Assembly: GCA_030142905.1 (NCBI GenBank)
Contig: JASJOG010000010.1
Location: forward strand, 1,439,501 to 1,503,500
Length of the DNA stretch: 64,000 bases
Source: Heliopora coerulea
Taxonomy: Eukaryota; Cnidaria; Anthozoa; Scleralcyonacea; Helioporidae
Reading direction: 5' to 3'
The notes beneath the pieces were generated by a model. It ran no database searches. It was not told the origin of the DNA and worked only from the letters and a program-made list of their open reading frames with translations. Position numbers and translations under genes: made by a program. Position 1 is the stretch's first letter; each line of letters opens with the position of its first letter. Shown piece by piece: positions 47,360 to 58,219 of this stretch.

Positions 47360-48309
47360 AGAGTTCATATAATAGTAAAATTCAAAGTTTAGATATATTG
47401 TAAGATATCATTAATCCTACTCACTGTTGCACGTTGAACATAAAGCACGAAATGTCCACAAAGATTTCTCAAAGTGAAATGTATATTATATCATAAAATG
47501 ATTTACTGTAATATAACATAACATGTATTTTATTTTTACCAACAAAATTTTTATAGTGATTTTAAAATCCTTAACCTTAAATAAGAGAACCGATATACTA
47601 TAGCTGTTGTTCAAAAATTGAAAATTTTTTCCAAAATTACAGGCCAATAAAGTCATTCCTTCTCAAGTTATAGGGTTTAAAATTTTGACAATGAAGCACG
47701 GTATGTCTTTGAAATGTTATGGAAAGTTGCATTCTACATCCAAGTTCATTTGTTTGTTTAATTAAATTTTACAAGTGAGGTCTGAACGCTTCAAACCTGA
47801 AATTCTTACATAATAAGTTAACTAAATATTAGAACATGGTCACACCCACTCAGCCAATAAGCGCCCGGCGTTTTTATGCTCTATATTCCATAAACTGTCT
47901 GAAATTATGTCAAGCGACGTGGGCTTTGAAACACAGGGAAATTGGGGGGTAAAATAAGCACTAATTAGTATGTTCTATATAGAGAATACTAATGTGAACT
48001 TTGTTTTCCTTTGTTTAATAGCCTAATTAGTATGTTCTATGTAGAGCATACTAATGACTATATAGAGCATACGGATGAGTGCGAATATGGGTTACTAAAA
48101 AAATGAACGAACGTACAATAAGAACAACTATTTTATTCGAACATGTTAATGTCTCAGTCCCCCCCCCCCCCAACATCAATTATTAAAATAATATCATTAA
48201 ATTCATAACCGTTTTTAAGTAAAATTAAACGAGAGACTAGTGTCACCGTGTTTGATAACAAGTAATAAGCTTGGAAATGATTCAGTTAGATGCTTCAACC
48301 TTCTCTTGT
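47360..48309. other. 3' flank of PP2C-like gene with small palindromes
   Basis: TTAGTATGTTCTATGTAGAG and its neighbours at 47973-48075 form repeated near-palindromes with GTATGTTCTATATAGAG. No gene seen. Confidence 0.4.
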
Positions 48310-49554
48310 TTATCTACTTTTTTTTACTTTACATTCTGGCTCCCCGCTTGGTGGCTGAAGGGCGTCTGAGACGGCTTTCACCATCGTGCCAATTGCTCTT
48401 TTATAGCTGCGAACAGCAGTGCTACGTTGGCCAGTTCTTGACACAATTGTCTGTTCGTCAAAACTTCCACTCATATAACTTTGTTGCACAAGTGACTTTG
48501 CCAGAGTAATTAGTAAACCTTCTTCCACCCGTGTTTATTTTCGCTTCCGCACACATCGATCTTAAATATTTCGATAGAGTATTTATTCCGACAGGGTCTC
48601 GTGTATTCCATACCTGATATCTCCTGGCTCATGGCTTTCGAGAGGTTTTCTACAAAATCTTCCTGTACTTGGAATGCACCTCAAGTATTCTTTGAGCACT
48701 GTAACAACACATCGACTGTTGGACGGCTGAGCGTATTGTTTGATAGCTTTCACTTCAACTTTCCTCTGTTGAAGGCCACCCTGAACATTTTTGACAATCC
48801 TTCCATTAAAAGTGATAAAATCGCCCTCTTTGTCGTCACCAAACTCGTATTGCTCAGCCGTAAGTCTAACGTGTTCATCCATAGCTCGAAAGCCAAATGC
48901 TTTACAATTGTGAAAAAATACAGCATAGCTTAATGCTTTTGAGGAATGGAATCCTATAGTTCCTGACGACCATAATTGTTCCTCATCTTCCACTGTTAAA
49001 GGATCCGCAGAACTTTTTTTGTACCAATACCAGCACCTGTCATTTCTTTCATTCTAGAATCTAAGGCTTATCTGAAAGACTGAAAATGAACGTCGTCTTT
49101 AGATTGGATATGCAGCTCATACCTATTTAAATCGTCGCGAAAATGTCTCAACAATCCAGTTGAGATTCCATACAACGAGCTCGCCGGGTACGGTTTCCCA
49201 TCACTTCTCATAACTTCCAATATGAATCTGGTAATCCAATAATTAACCTCTCCGACGCTCGTCTTTTCACTGGAACGGACGTGTACTTGTCTTCAAGGGT
49301 TCCAATTTCCCCGTTACGGTATTTAGCCCACGCTCGATAAACATTTACTGCCCAGGCCGTACTTTGTCGCGTTTTCTTTGGAACCCTTTCTCTTCTCTTG
49401 GCTCAATTTCGTTCGTTGTGCTAGGTTTCTGGAATCGTGAAATTTCATCACACTTATCTCCAATGTACTCGGATATGTCTGTGCCCTCAAACGCAAGTAA
49501 ATCTTGTGTAGCAAGAACGGCCTCAAGGTCCTCGAGTTTCTTATACTGGCTCAT
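48310..49554 (-). pseudogene. Crypton-type tyrosine recombinase (DUF3504), degraded
   Basis: Read from 49554 leftwards: MSQYKKLEDLEAVLATQDLL, then VNYWITRFILEVMRSDGKPY, RHFRDDLNRYELHIQ, EEQLWSSGTIGFHSSKALSY, VKNVQGGLQQRKVEVKAIKQ, and finally FDEQTIVSRTGQRSTAVRSY. These follow the order of Crypton/ZMYM-QRICH1-like DUF3504 proteins. Several stops and frame changes intervene. The box expected to read HSLRxTxAT appears as KSLVQQSY, so catalytic arginine and histidine are lost; the terminal RSYK remains. No inverted repeats are expected for Cryptons. Confidence 0.75.
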
Positions 49555-49671
49555 AGCCGAAACAAATGAGTCATCAAAACGATAAAAGAAAAATCATAAA
49601 ATATAAATCCACTCGAAGGAAGAATCTGCATAAAATACAAGTTTCTTCGTGAGTGAGACCATGTTCTAAGA

Positions 49672-49768
49672 CGGTTAGACAATGAACGCTCGTGTCCCAT
49701 GGGATAAAATATCCCTCGCATACATAATATCCCATAGAACACTCGCGTTCATTGTCTAAACCCTACAT
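49672..49768. repeat. Inverted repeat with GACAATGAACGCTCGTGT arms
   Basis: GACAATGAACGCTCGTGT-CCCATGGGATA on the left and TATCCCATAGAACACTCGCG-TTCATTGTC on the right form near-perfect arms around about 30 bp. It lies just upstream of the Crypton start and may be part of that element's 5' region. Confidence 0.7.
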
Positions 49769-51235
49769 CGTAAACTGACGTGACAGCCCCATCTTAATTG
49801 ATGTCAGCTCATACAAATCTTTCTTAGGTAAAAGGATAACCCTAATACTTCCAAAGTTCAATTTTTGAAATAGCTTGATCGAAATAAACGTTTTGGAGAT
49901 AAGAATCCTTCAAGCTGCCAAATTTTACAAGTACCGGTAATGGAAATTATGTATATTTGAGAGGAAAAATCATATAAATTACTCTCTTAAGTTTCAACCA
50001 TTTGGCACAAGCGAATTTAATTTGTTTGCCCAAACCGTTTCTCTGTTCTTTGGATCATTTAGATTTGTCTCGTCAATTACTTTCACCGTTATATCATCTA
50101 TTCCCTTATGTCCACCCTCATAGAAATGTTGGCATAAATGCTCACCTGAATTCTTGGTCGTACCTGATCATACTGCTCTTATGACCATTGACCCCTCCTC
50201 TCGACAAGCAAAATCGTCTTGCATTAGCCAGGGTAAAGTCTGGCTTTAGCCGGAGTGAAATAATTGAAGTCTTACTTGACTGGAAAGAGTTAAGCTATTT
50301 CCTAAACGACTGAAAAGTACTGCCCGATATTTTCTAGAGGAAATGAGGTACCCTCGCATTCTGAATGACAAATTCACTGGCCCCCTCTGCAAATTAACAA
50401 ATTTCACCCCGTAATTTACCATATTTCTTCATTCAGTTAAAATAATCATTCTCATTCTTTAACTTAGACTTAAGTATAAATGCTCCAAAATTCCTTGATT
50501 TTTTTGAAGGCAACCGTTGGATTCTCCCCAAATATCCTCGTTACAACTATCCCCGACAACGCTGGTAGAGGTTAGCCTAAAAAGTATTCTATTTGAATTT
50601 TTACTTTTTCTTGTATTCAATACCGGATTAAGGTACCGCAGAGCCCTAGGCCATTAAAGGTCAAGGGCCTTCTAAAGATCCTGCATTGCCCATTTTGTAA
50701 TTAATAATAACAAGCATCAGTTGACTATAGTAATGTAGATGAATACTGTCGTGACAATATGAATTTATTTACTTTTTACATAATATGCATGAGAATGTCA
50801 CTTCTGTGAAGGATGTACTCGTTTGACAACCTACTCTTTCACACTGAATAAGTAAATCCTTGCTATTTATAATGTGCATAATACGTTTTTGTAATTTTTA
50901 AAGCGGAGACGCTTTAATCTGGTACGGGTTGTATCCTGAATAAGTAAGTCTCCTAAGAATCTCTTCCCTTCCCCTTTACGTTGTTTGAGGATGCCATTAA
51001 AAAGCTTCATCTGGATTATCTCAAGGGAATGAAGAAATGTAGTTAATCACGTAGTATCAAATTTGCGAATTTGTTGAGGAGGGCAAATAACTGGAAGATA
51101 TCGAAATTTTTTAAAATTAATTTTGCATTTAAATGTAATTTGGAACGTGTGGTTTACTTCGTTTCGTGCTGGATTAAATCCAGTAAAAATCACACGGCTC
51201 TTTGAAAACCAGGAAACTGAGAAGCCACCGTGCCC
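49769..51235. other. Non-coding; one decayed MITE interior
   Basis: 50190-50290 contains AAAATCGTCTTGCATTAGCC and related words of the 46762 MITE family. Otherwise nothing is recognised. Confidence 0.4.
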
Positions 51236-51305
51236 CTATATATATATATAAGTAAAATAGACAAAGTTTTTTGCTGTCGCTATTCTGACTGGTCGTCACC
51301 TTTGG

Positions 51306-51348
<43 letters not shown>
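51236..51348. repeat. AT microsatellite tracts
   Basis: (TA)n at 51236-51251 and a longer run at 51308-51348, abutting the fold-back element. Confidence 0.9.
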
Positions 51349-51352
<4 letters not shown>

Positions 51353-51526
51353 AGCCATACCTGACAAAAGTGTATCGAGGTTTAATTCTCTACTCCAGAA
51401 ATGTAAATCGATAGTCGAAATCAATAAACTGATGGTCGAGAAAAGTAATCGTATGGCGAGAAAGTAACCATATGGCGAGGTGTCCGACTATATGTTTGGT
51501 CAGCGGTTGTTTGTAGTTAAACAAAC

Positions 51527-52340
51527 ATGGCGTCATCTTCACTTGGCCACGAGGAGCTGAGAGACTTTCACGAATCTGTTAACACAATGTTAAACCAGAT
51601 TCAGCGTTCGTTGACGATCAGTGACCCTATTTGTATAGATCACTGTAAAAACAAGCTTCAGAACTACATCTCAATTTTGGCAGCTATTTCTGCGACTGTA
51701 AATTACATGTCCCAGAGCCAACAAGAGCAGACAGAAGGCTCCCCGCTTCGGCAATCCTGTATTTTAGCGTCGGATTCGATTTGGGAAATAAAATAGCGTC
51801 GGATTAAAACATATTAGGGTTAGGGTTAGGATTAGGGTTAGGGTTATATATAAAATGAATCCGACGCTATTTTATTTCCCAAATCGAATCAGACTCTAAA
51901 ATACAGGATTGCCCCTCGCTTCATTAGGTGCACTGCTCAACAGTCTAATTTCTGGTATGGGAAAAGAGCTGGAAAGGTTTTCAAAACTCGTGGAAATTTC
52001 CTCTGTTCAGGAAAGAAAGGAAGTCACTTTTGTCCTGCCTAGTACTGGAGGATGACCAGCTTTTAATATAACTAAAGCTCCGATCGAATCACTGAGAGAC
52101 AGGAATGAACTGGAAAACAATTGCCGAGTTCCTTGGTGTGTCTGAACGAACCCTTCACTGAAGAAGAATCGAGTATGGCATCGAGTCCAACTTCACAGAG
52201 ATATCTGACGGTGATTTGGATGACCAAATTAAAGAAATACCCCATACAGTAGTGAATGCTATGTAAGAGGAAGTTTAAAAGGAAGGAATATTAATGTTCC
52301 GAGGTCAAGAGTGAGAGAAAGTCTCAGCAGGGTTGATTAA
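51527..52340 (+). pseudogene. Integrase-type transposon protein, N-terminal part
   Basis: MASSSLGHEELRDFHESVNT, a MITE insertion at 51753, then LLNSLISGMGKELERFSKL, a helix-turn-helix-like WKTIAEFLGVSERTLH, IEYGIESNFTEISDGDLDDQ and RNINVPRSRVRESLSRVD. Those last blocks match the DNA-binding region that precedes an integrase core in such proteins. Stops and frame changes interrupt it, and the core itself is missing. Confidence 0.6.
51753..51910. mobile_element. 158-bp palindromic MITE with a telomere-repeat loop
   Basis: 53-bp arms (51753-51805, 51858-51910; GCGTCGGATTCGATTTGGGA inverted) enclose a 52-bp loop containing TTAGGGTTAGGGTTAGGATT-type repeats at 51815-51845. It splits the integrase-type frame at SPLRQSC. 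Confidence 0.88.
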
Positions 52341-53191
52341 TTGGTTGTATATTCATATTTCTTTAATGACAATTTAATATAAGTGGTCAAGGTATTACTT
52401 TTATCTTTGTGTTCTAAAGTGTGACAATATCATCATGACTTTAATAATAACACTGAATTTCAATAAACTCATAATATATTTAAAATAACATGGCCTCTTG
52501 GACATATGAATTTTATATTCCCACCTTGAGAATACTTGTTTTGAGGGCAGCAAGTTTATTAGTTGTCTGAATTCTTCTATCTGTCCATTTAACTTGTGAT
52601 AGACACTCCAACCTATCAGTAATACAGTAATGTGATACCAGAAGCCTCCAAGAATAAAACTCATGTCTTTTAAAATCCTTTCAATTATAAAACCCCACCC
52701 AAAAATAAGCCCATACAACTATGAACTACATTATATACATACAATTTTAATTAGGAAATGTGTATACCAATTTTGTCGTGCAAAACTACTATCAAGTTAA
52801 ATTACATCCACCCAAATGTATTTTGAGCAAGTATGAGAACAGGGACATGCTTTCAGAAGTATGTAGTTGTACATTTTTAAACTATGCTGTGTATAGGAAA
52901 TGTATTCTTATAAAAATAAAAGTATGGTAGTCATGCATTTAATTTTGGCCTCAGCTTTCTGATAGTAAGATAATAAATAACAATGTACTGGAACACAACA
53001 CTTAATTAGTAAATGTAAACTCAGTTTCAGTAGGTCACATGCGAATAAAGTGTATTTCGCACTTGGAATCAAACAAGATCAAATGACCATACCTGCTCTT
53101 CTCTCATCACATTGGTGAACTCCTCTGCCAGCTCCATATAAGACTCACATGTGGTCAAAAGCATGTACTTGATAAGCTACAGTTCTTAAAT

Positions 53192-53960
53192 TTACTCATG
53201 GTTGACAAAAATGTCGATAATCTCAAGTGTCCTCATAAAACGGCCAATGCCATGATTTCCATCATCAGTAAGGGGGTTAACATGGCTTTCTAAATGCCTC
53301 ACCTCGCCTTCTGTAATCATCATCTCTGAATCAGGTACAATGACATTATTATCAATGACAACATTGGGTATTGGGCCATTATAGTCAATTCCATATTCAT
53401 CAAAGCTAATCAGAGGTGAATCATCTGGAATATTTATCATATTTGTTTGCCATAATGTTAATGGTCGGCTGTCTTCAAACTATGGTGATTCCACTGACAT
53501 TTGAATTCTTGCAGAGGCATTTATATGTGGAAGATAAGCAAAATAAAGAGCAAATAAATGCACTTCATTTTGGGAATCAAGCAACATTCTCTCTTGGAGG
53601 AACTCAAAGACATCTTTATAAAGGGCAGACAATACTCTGTTGACTTCTGCCCACAATTGCCGTATATGCTGGTTGTGAATAGTGGCATAACGGACTATGG
53701 TCAGGGTTAGAGCAACTCCTAAGGGCCCCCCGATGAATCTGTAAAGACAATTGAGATAAAAGTCTTGAAATATGTCTATACCAAGGGGGGGGGGAGCCCG
53801 AACGAAAATCTCCTAAGGGCCTCCAGTAGTTCCGTTACGTTACAGGTTGTGAACACTTCTTCCACTCCTTCCACCCCATGATCACCTAATCTGGTTTAAC
53901 AGATTCCAGAAAGGCTCTCAGCTCCTCGTAGCCAAGGGGAAGATGACGCCATGTTTGTTT
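53192..53960 (-). pseudogene. Integrase-type transposon protein, start and C-terminal part
   Basis: The minus strand starts with an ATGGCGTCATCTTCC copy near 53960 that soon loses frame, is interrupted by a MITE at 53679-53844, and resumes at 53440 with DEYGIDYNGPIPNV and ESHVNPLTDDGNHGIGRFMR. That is the C-terminal signature of the integrase protein whose N-terminal half lies on the opposite strand. The catalytic core is deleted. Confidence 0.6.
53679..53844. mobile_element. 166-bp MITE with 8-bp TSD GGTTGTGA
   Basis: TAGTGGCATAACGGACTA on the left and, inverted, TGTAACGTAACGGAACTA on the right. Exact TSD at 53671-53678 and 53845-53852, hAT-like in length. Confidence 0.85.
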
Positions 53961-54106
53961 AACTACAAATGACCGCTGACCAGAGATACAGTCGGATATC
54001 TCGCTATATGGTTACTTTCTCGCCCATCAGTTTGTCGATTTCGACTATCGATTTACATTTCTGGAGTAGTGAATTAAAACGCGATACACTTTTGTCAGGT
54101 ATGGCT

Positions 54107-54143
<37 letters not shown>

Positions 54144-54157
54144 TACATATATATATA

Positions 54158-54203
54158 ACTACAGACGGAACCGTTTCGGCCTACTGGGCCTCATCTGTGT
54201 AGT
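54158..54203 (-). ncRNA. Type I hammerhead ribozyme, family 1 (copy A, core mutated)
   Basis: Minus strand: helix I ACTACA/TGTAGT, helix II GGCC-CAGTA-GGCC, GAAA, helix III ACGG/CCGT and cleavage triplet GTC. The core reads CAGATGA instead of CTGATGA, which should abolish cleavage. Predicted cut between 54164 and 54163. Confidence 0.7.
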
Positions 54204-54387
54204 GCTGACGAGCAGGATGGAGAAGCCTATATTATATAGGCAACTCAAATGTCCCACGCTTGTGGTACATCTAAGCCATGCCAGAGTGCTCTGACTAGAA
54301 ACTAGTGAGCGTGCGCAAATTCGCTAGCGACATGACTCATCCTGTAGAGTGCTCAATATGAACCAAGAGGCCATAGAGCGATATCTA

Positions 54388-54433
54388 ACTACAGACGGAA
54401 CCGTTTCGGCCTACTGGGCCTCATCAGTATAGT
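54388..54433 (-). ncRNA. Type I hammerhead ribozyme, family 1 (copy B, core intact)
   Basis: Minus strand: helix I ACTATA/TGTAGT (one G-U), CTGATGA, helix II GGCC-CAGTA-GGCC, GAAA, helix III ACGG/CCGT with a 2-nt loop, and cleavage triplet GTC with the cut between 54394 and 54393. Every invariant core base is present. Confidence 0.8.
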
Positions 54434-54470
54434 GCTGACGAGCAGGATGGAGAAGCCTATATTATATATA

Positions 54471-55278
54471 CAGTAGTCTCCCGATATCTCGACATCGCTT
54501 ATCTCGATACTCCCGCTATCTCGATCAAAGATTCGTTTCCCCTGGATTTGCCTAACTGTTTATCAGTAATTTACTATGGCTTATCTCGAACTCGTTTATC
54601 TCGATAACCTCGCTATCTCGATCAATTTTGGATTCCCTTGACCTAATTTTACCCTTTTTATCTCGATGCAGTGTTGAAAACGGCTGTTTCAAATAGTGAA
54701 TCAACGACAGTAAGATCACAATTTTTTAAATAGTTTTTTATTACAACTGGCATCTTAGCGTTGCATCTTAGCATCTTAGCAATTCACAGGTCATTCCATA
54801 ACTTCCCTTTACAAAATTTCAATGAGCTTGGCACTGCCACAAAATCGCAGAATACAGGGAACTTGCATTCCCTCTCTATCACCCATGGAGAATGAAGAAG
54901 ATGCGCAATGGCTCAGACGACGAGCATTAGAAGTATCTAATTTTATGGAAAAACAGTTTGCGATGGCAAAACGCCAGCAAGACATTTCGGACTATCTTAA
55001 TAAGTAGGGTATTTGAACAGGACCAGGGGTTCTAACTCGCTTCTGATTTTTTTTTTTAAAAATTGTTTAGTTTGAAAATAATTTAAAGGAAACACAGACT
55101 TTGTACCATCTAAATAACGCAAACTAAATTGAAACAAACAAAAAAATGTTATAGTTAGTCTTTGTTAATTTTAACATTGAAAATCAAAAATTTTTTGGAT
55201 CCCCCGATATGTCGAACTCCCGCTATCTCGATATTTTTTTTGTTTCCCTTGAGAGATCGAGATATCGGGAGACTACTG
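54471..55278. mobile_element. 808-bp pogo/Tigger-type derivative
   Basis: Inverted termini CAGTAGTCTCCCGATATCTC at both ends with TA on both sides. Sub-terminal GCTATCTCGAT words repeat. An ORF at 54822-55007 (MENEEDAQWLRRRALEVSNF) resembles the C-terminal tail of a pogo-family transposase; the DDE domain is missing. Confidence 0.85.
54822..55007 (+). pseudogene. Tail fragment of a pogo-type transposase
   Basis: 61 codons ending FAMAKRQQDISDYLNK, a charged helical tail followed by a stop, as at the C-terminus of Tigger/pogo proteins. No upstream transposase sequence remains in the element. Confidence 0.5.
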
Positions 55279-55529
55279 TATATATATATATATATAATAT
55301 ATAATAATATACAATAAGCCTATATATATATATATATTCTATTCTATTCGTCTCTATCACTCCACAACGAGCGTGGGGTTCTGTTTAATTTGTTACCCGA
55401 AATCGCACACGGCTTACGTCGCTACAAGGAAGCAGAAGAGTGAGAATACAATCGTTCCTCTCAACGTACTGAACAACTTATCAGGTAATAGTGTTGCCTC
55501 ATGTAATTATTAAAAAGCTTGCTGGTTAA

Positions 55530-55874
55530 GGGGCTGATTACATGGGAAAATTTCAGCCCGGCAGACCAGGTTGAAAAAAAGTCCCGATTACATGAAATAT
55601 TTCATCCCGGGCTGAAACTGAAATCGGAAGTGAACCCAGGCAGGAATTTGTCGGTAGCCTCTGTTGTTTTGGCAATTTACATCTTCCCACGTTCGTTAAT
55701 TATCTTTTCAGCCCAGGCTGAAATTTTTTCGTGCGATTACATGGGATTTTTCAGCCCGGGTAGCTCAAACCGGACTGAAATTCAGCCCGTGCGGAAACTT
55801 TCTTCATGTAATCGCTGCGCTTTTTAAATATTTTATCGCATGGCCGGGCAGAAAATCTCCTTGTAATCAGCCTC
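55530..55874 (+). mobile_element. 345-bp TTAA-flanked MITE (piggyBac/Kolobok-like)
   Basis: TTAA at 55526-55529 and 55875-55878. Ends GGGGCTGATTACATGGGA and, inverted, GAGGCTGATTACAAGGAG. The interior matches the repeat at 14584-14795. Confidence 0.85.
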
Positions 55875-55878
55875 TTAA

Positions 55879-57839
55879 AATATTTCTCGAGTTTTTACGA
55901 GGCGAGAAAATGGTTGCATTGATCAGCAAGATACCCATGACCTCTACCATAGCAAATGCACTGAAGTCTTGTTTTCTCACATTCGAAAATACGCTTTTCA
56001 TATGATTTTTGTAAGAGAAAGCAAATTCCGAAAAAGAAGGCCATCTTTTAACTTAAGATTTAAGTTAACGAAAGATGAAAACTGTGAAATGGTGATATTT
56101 CGATTTTATTGCAAAATCATCTTCAGACCAAGTGAAAAACCATCTTCAGGATTTACAGGTTTACCTAGTTTTCTCCCTTTTCCTAATGGATGTTCACATT
56201 TTCTAGAAGAAATTGCTGGAGAAGTTACCAACAAGGTCGAGAATAACAAAAATCACTTCATTATCCTCTCCTGTTTTACAAATGAAAACAATGAAAATCG
56301 CTAGATTTACGTTCTCGTGATTTTCATTGTTCTGTCGCGTTTATAACCCCTGTCAAACACTCGAACCCATTTATGTAGTATTACATCACTGCTTTCGTTT
56401 CCGCGCCGAACAATTGCTGATAAACGTGAAAGCAATAGTGGTTGAAACATGTTGTGAAATTGCACTTAAATAGCACGTATTTCCAACATTTTTTAGTTCA
56501 ACAAGAGCCATGATAATGTTAACAAGGAACTACTTGTCAAGCGGAAACTCGCAAAAAACAATGACATTTCGCGGAGGTGGGCGTCCTAGCAGAATTTATA
56601 ATATCACGTGAGCGCGAATAGTTTTCAGGCTTTCATGTTAAGTATCTGCCATTAAGTAAAATTTGTTTTCATTAATATGAGGAGGGCCAGCCCTCCTAAG
56701 CGAAATCTCATTATTGACTACCCGAGATCTCGCCTAGGAGGGCTGGACATTTCACATGTAAACTATCTCATAATGACTAGCCCTCCTGTAACGCATCCGC
56801 GTTAGATCCAGCCTTCTTACTAGGGCCAGCCATACCAAGAGGGCTGACTCGCACCCATATAAACGTCCCCATAGTCCGCTTAGAGTGTCGCTGGTGACAG
56901 GCGGATCAATAATTCGATTTCAGTCAAGGGGCTCAATAAACAGATTAATATTTTACTTCAAAAGGACGAAAGTGGGGCAGCTTCCCCTTCACAAATAGCT
57001 TACAAGACAAAATGAAAAGTGCTTGCAAACGTCAAACTGGAGAATATCTTGTTTTAATTGTGAAAAATTAAATAAAAGCAAGATTTAACCGTTGATTCTC
57101 CCTTCGTGTACACCTATATGTGAATGAACAAATCTGCCAAAGTGCATATGGCTCGATTTTTTTTACTCGAAAAACGTCTGAAGAGATAAATGGGGTTTAC
57201 AGCCGGGCACTTCCTCATTGTTCTTTTCCATTCAAAGGTTTAGATGAACTCGATCTACTACAAAAATTTATTGGCATTCCACGTTACTGACACAGCATAC
57301 TGTCTTATCGGAAGATCATTAATATTTTTATAATGATAACACGAAATCATCAGATTTCTGTCAATGAATGCACTGCAAGACATAAACCATAAGACAAAAA
57401 ATTACCATGGACTGGTAGCGTTGTCCGCTGGTAAAACAAAATCATTCGTTTCTTTTGTCATTAAGATAAAGTATCCCGGTTTATATTTTTATTTGGCATG
57501 CAAAATTTATATGAAAATATGCGTAATTTGTCAAAGACGAAAGAGCTGACCATGTACCTCAAGAAGTTAAACGTAGTTTATGTAGGTGACTTACTGGGCT
57601 AGCTGTGTTCTACCCCAAATTCAAGCTCACGACGTAGACCATGATCTACAAAAACCTGCGAAGTTCCTTAAGAGAGTTGAAGACAACTTATGGAGCCGAT
57701 TGTTCAAAGAATACTTGAAGAGCCTACGAGAGACACCGATTGCGACAAGACTAGTAGCAAACACACCCTAGTGAAGGTGACATCTTGTTAAAAAAAGAGT
57801 GAAGACAAAAACCGAAACCATTGGAAGCTGGGAAGGGTT
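55879..57839. other. Non-coding with GGAGGGC palindromes
   Basis: 56680-56835 contains GGAGGGCCAGCCCTCC and several AGGAGGGCTGG/CCAGCCCTCC words, followed by CATATAAACG at 56855 and CAATAAAC at 56933; this could be an LTR- or promoter-like unit. The frame at 55969-56304 shows no known domain. Confidence 0.35.
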
Positions 57840-58216
57840 ACCAAGCTCTAGAACGGAACCACTGAGACCAGGTAAACGTGTGGACACTGGGACTGGAAAA
57901 TTAAGTATTTTATTTATTTGATAGCGTTGTGGAAAAAATCGTTGGGATTTAGTTTAAAATGTCACCAGGGGTAACACGTCAACGGGATAGAATTAGGGTT
58001 AGGATAAGGACCTTAACATAACCCTAACCTAATCCTAACCTAATCCTAACCCTAACCATAGCATCCAGGATAATTTTGAAACTTAGGACCACTAACATTT
58101 CAGGATTATCTTGAATCTTAGGTGAAAGGATATCAGGTAAATAAAATACTTAATTTTCCAGTCCCAGTCTTCACACGGTTACCTGGTCTCAGTGGTTCCG
58201 TTCTAGTACCGAGCTT
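57840..58216. mobile_element. Fold-back MITE with a telomere-like loop
   Basis: Arms of about 75 bp (57840-57916, 58138-58216) share AACGGAACCACTGAGACCAG and CTGGAAAATTAAGTATTTTA in inverse. The loop has AATTAGGGTTAGGAT and then CCCTAACCTAATCCTAACC at 57992-58060, so both strands of a telomere-like repeat are present. Confidence 0.82.
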
Positions 58217-58219
58217 CAA

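Larger units (their letters stand above)
51349..54110. mobile_element. Fold-back element with two converging integrase-gene 5' ends
   Basis: The borders GGCAAGCCATACCTGACAAA (left) and its inverse on the right begin inverted repeats of about 200-250 bp that extend past a start codon: ATGGCGTCATCTTC occurs at 51527 (+) and again, inverted, near 53960 (-). AT microsatellite flanks both ends. The interior holds pieces of an integrase-type protein on both strands, so this is an inverted, internally deleted derivative. The superfamily is uncertain; similar proteins with integrase core domains are common in fish and cnidarian genomes. Confidence 0.7.
54111..54470 (-). mobile_element. Retrozyme-like element, family 1: two hammerheads 230 bp apart
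   Basis: Two copies of the hammerhead region (CGGAACCGTTTCGGCCTACT at 54165 and 54395) are separated by exactly 230 bp, enclosing one full monomer. The monomer contains AAGCCTATATTATATAGGC (self-complementary) and CCCACGCTTGTGGTAC. The left side merges with AT microsatellite and the right side was hit by the pogo element. Tandem type I hammerheads with monomers of a few hundred bp are the known layout of metazoan retrozymes. Confidence 0.78.
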
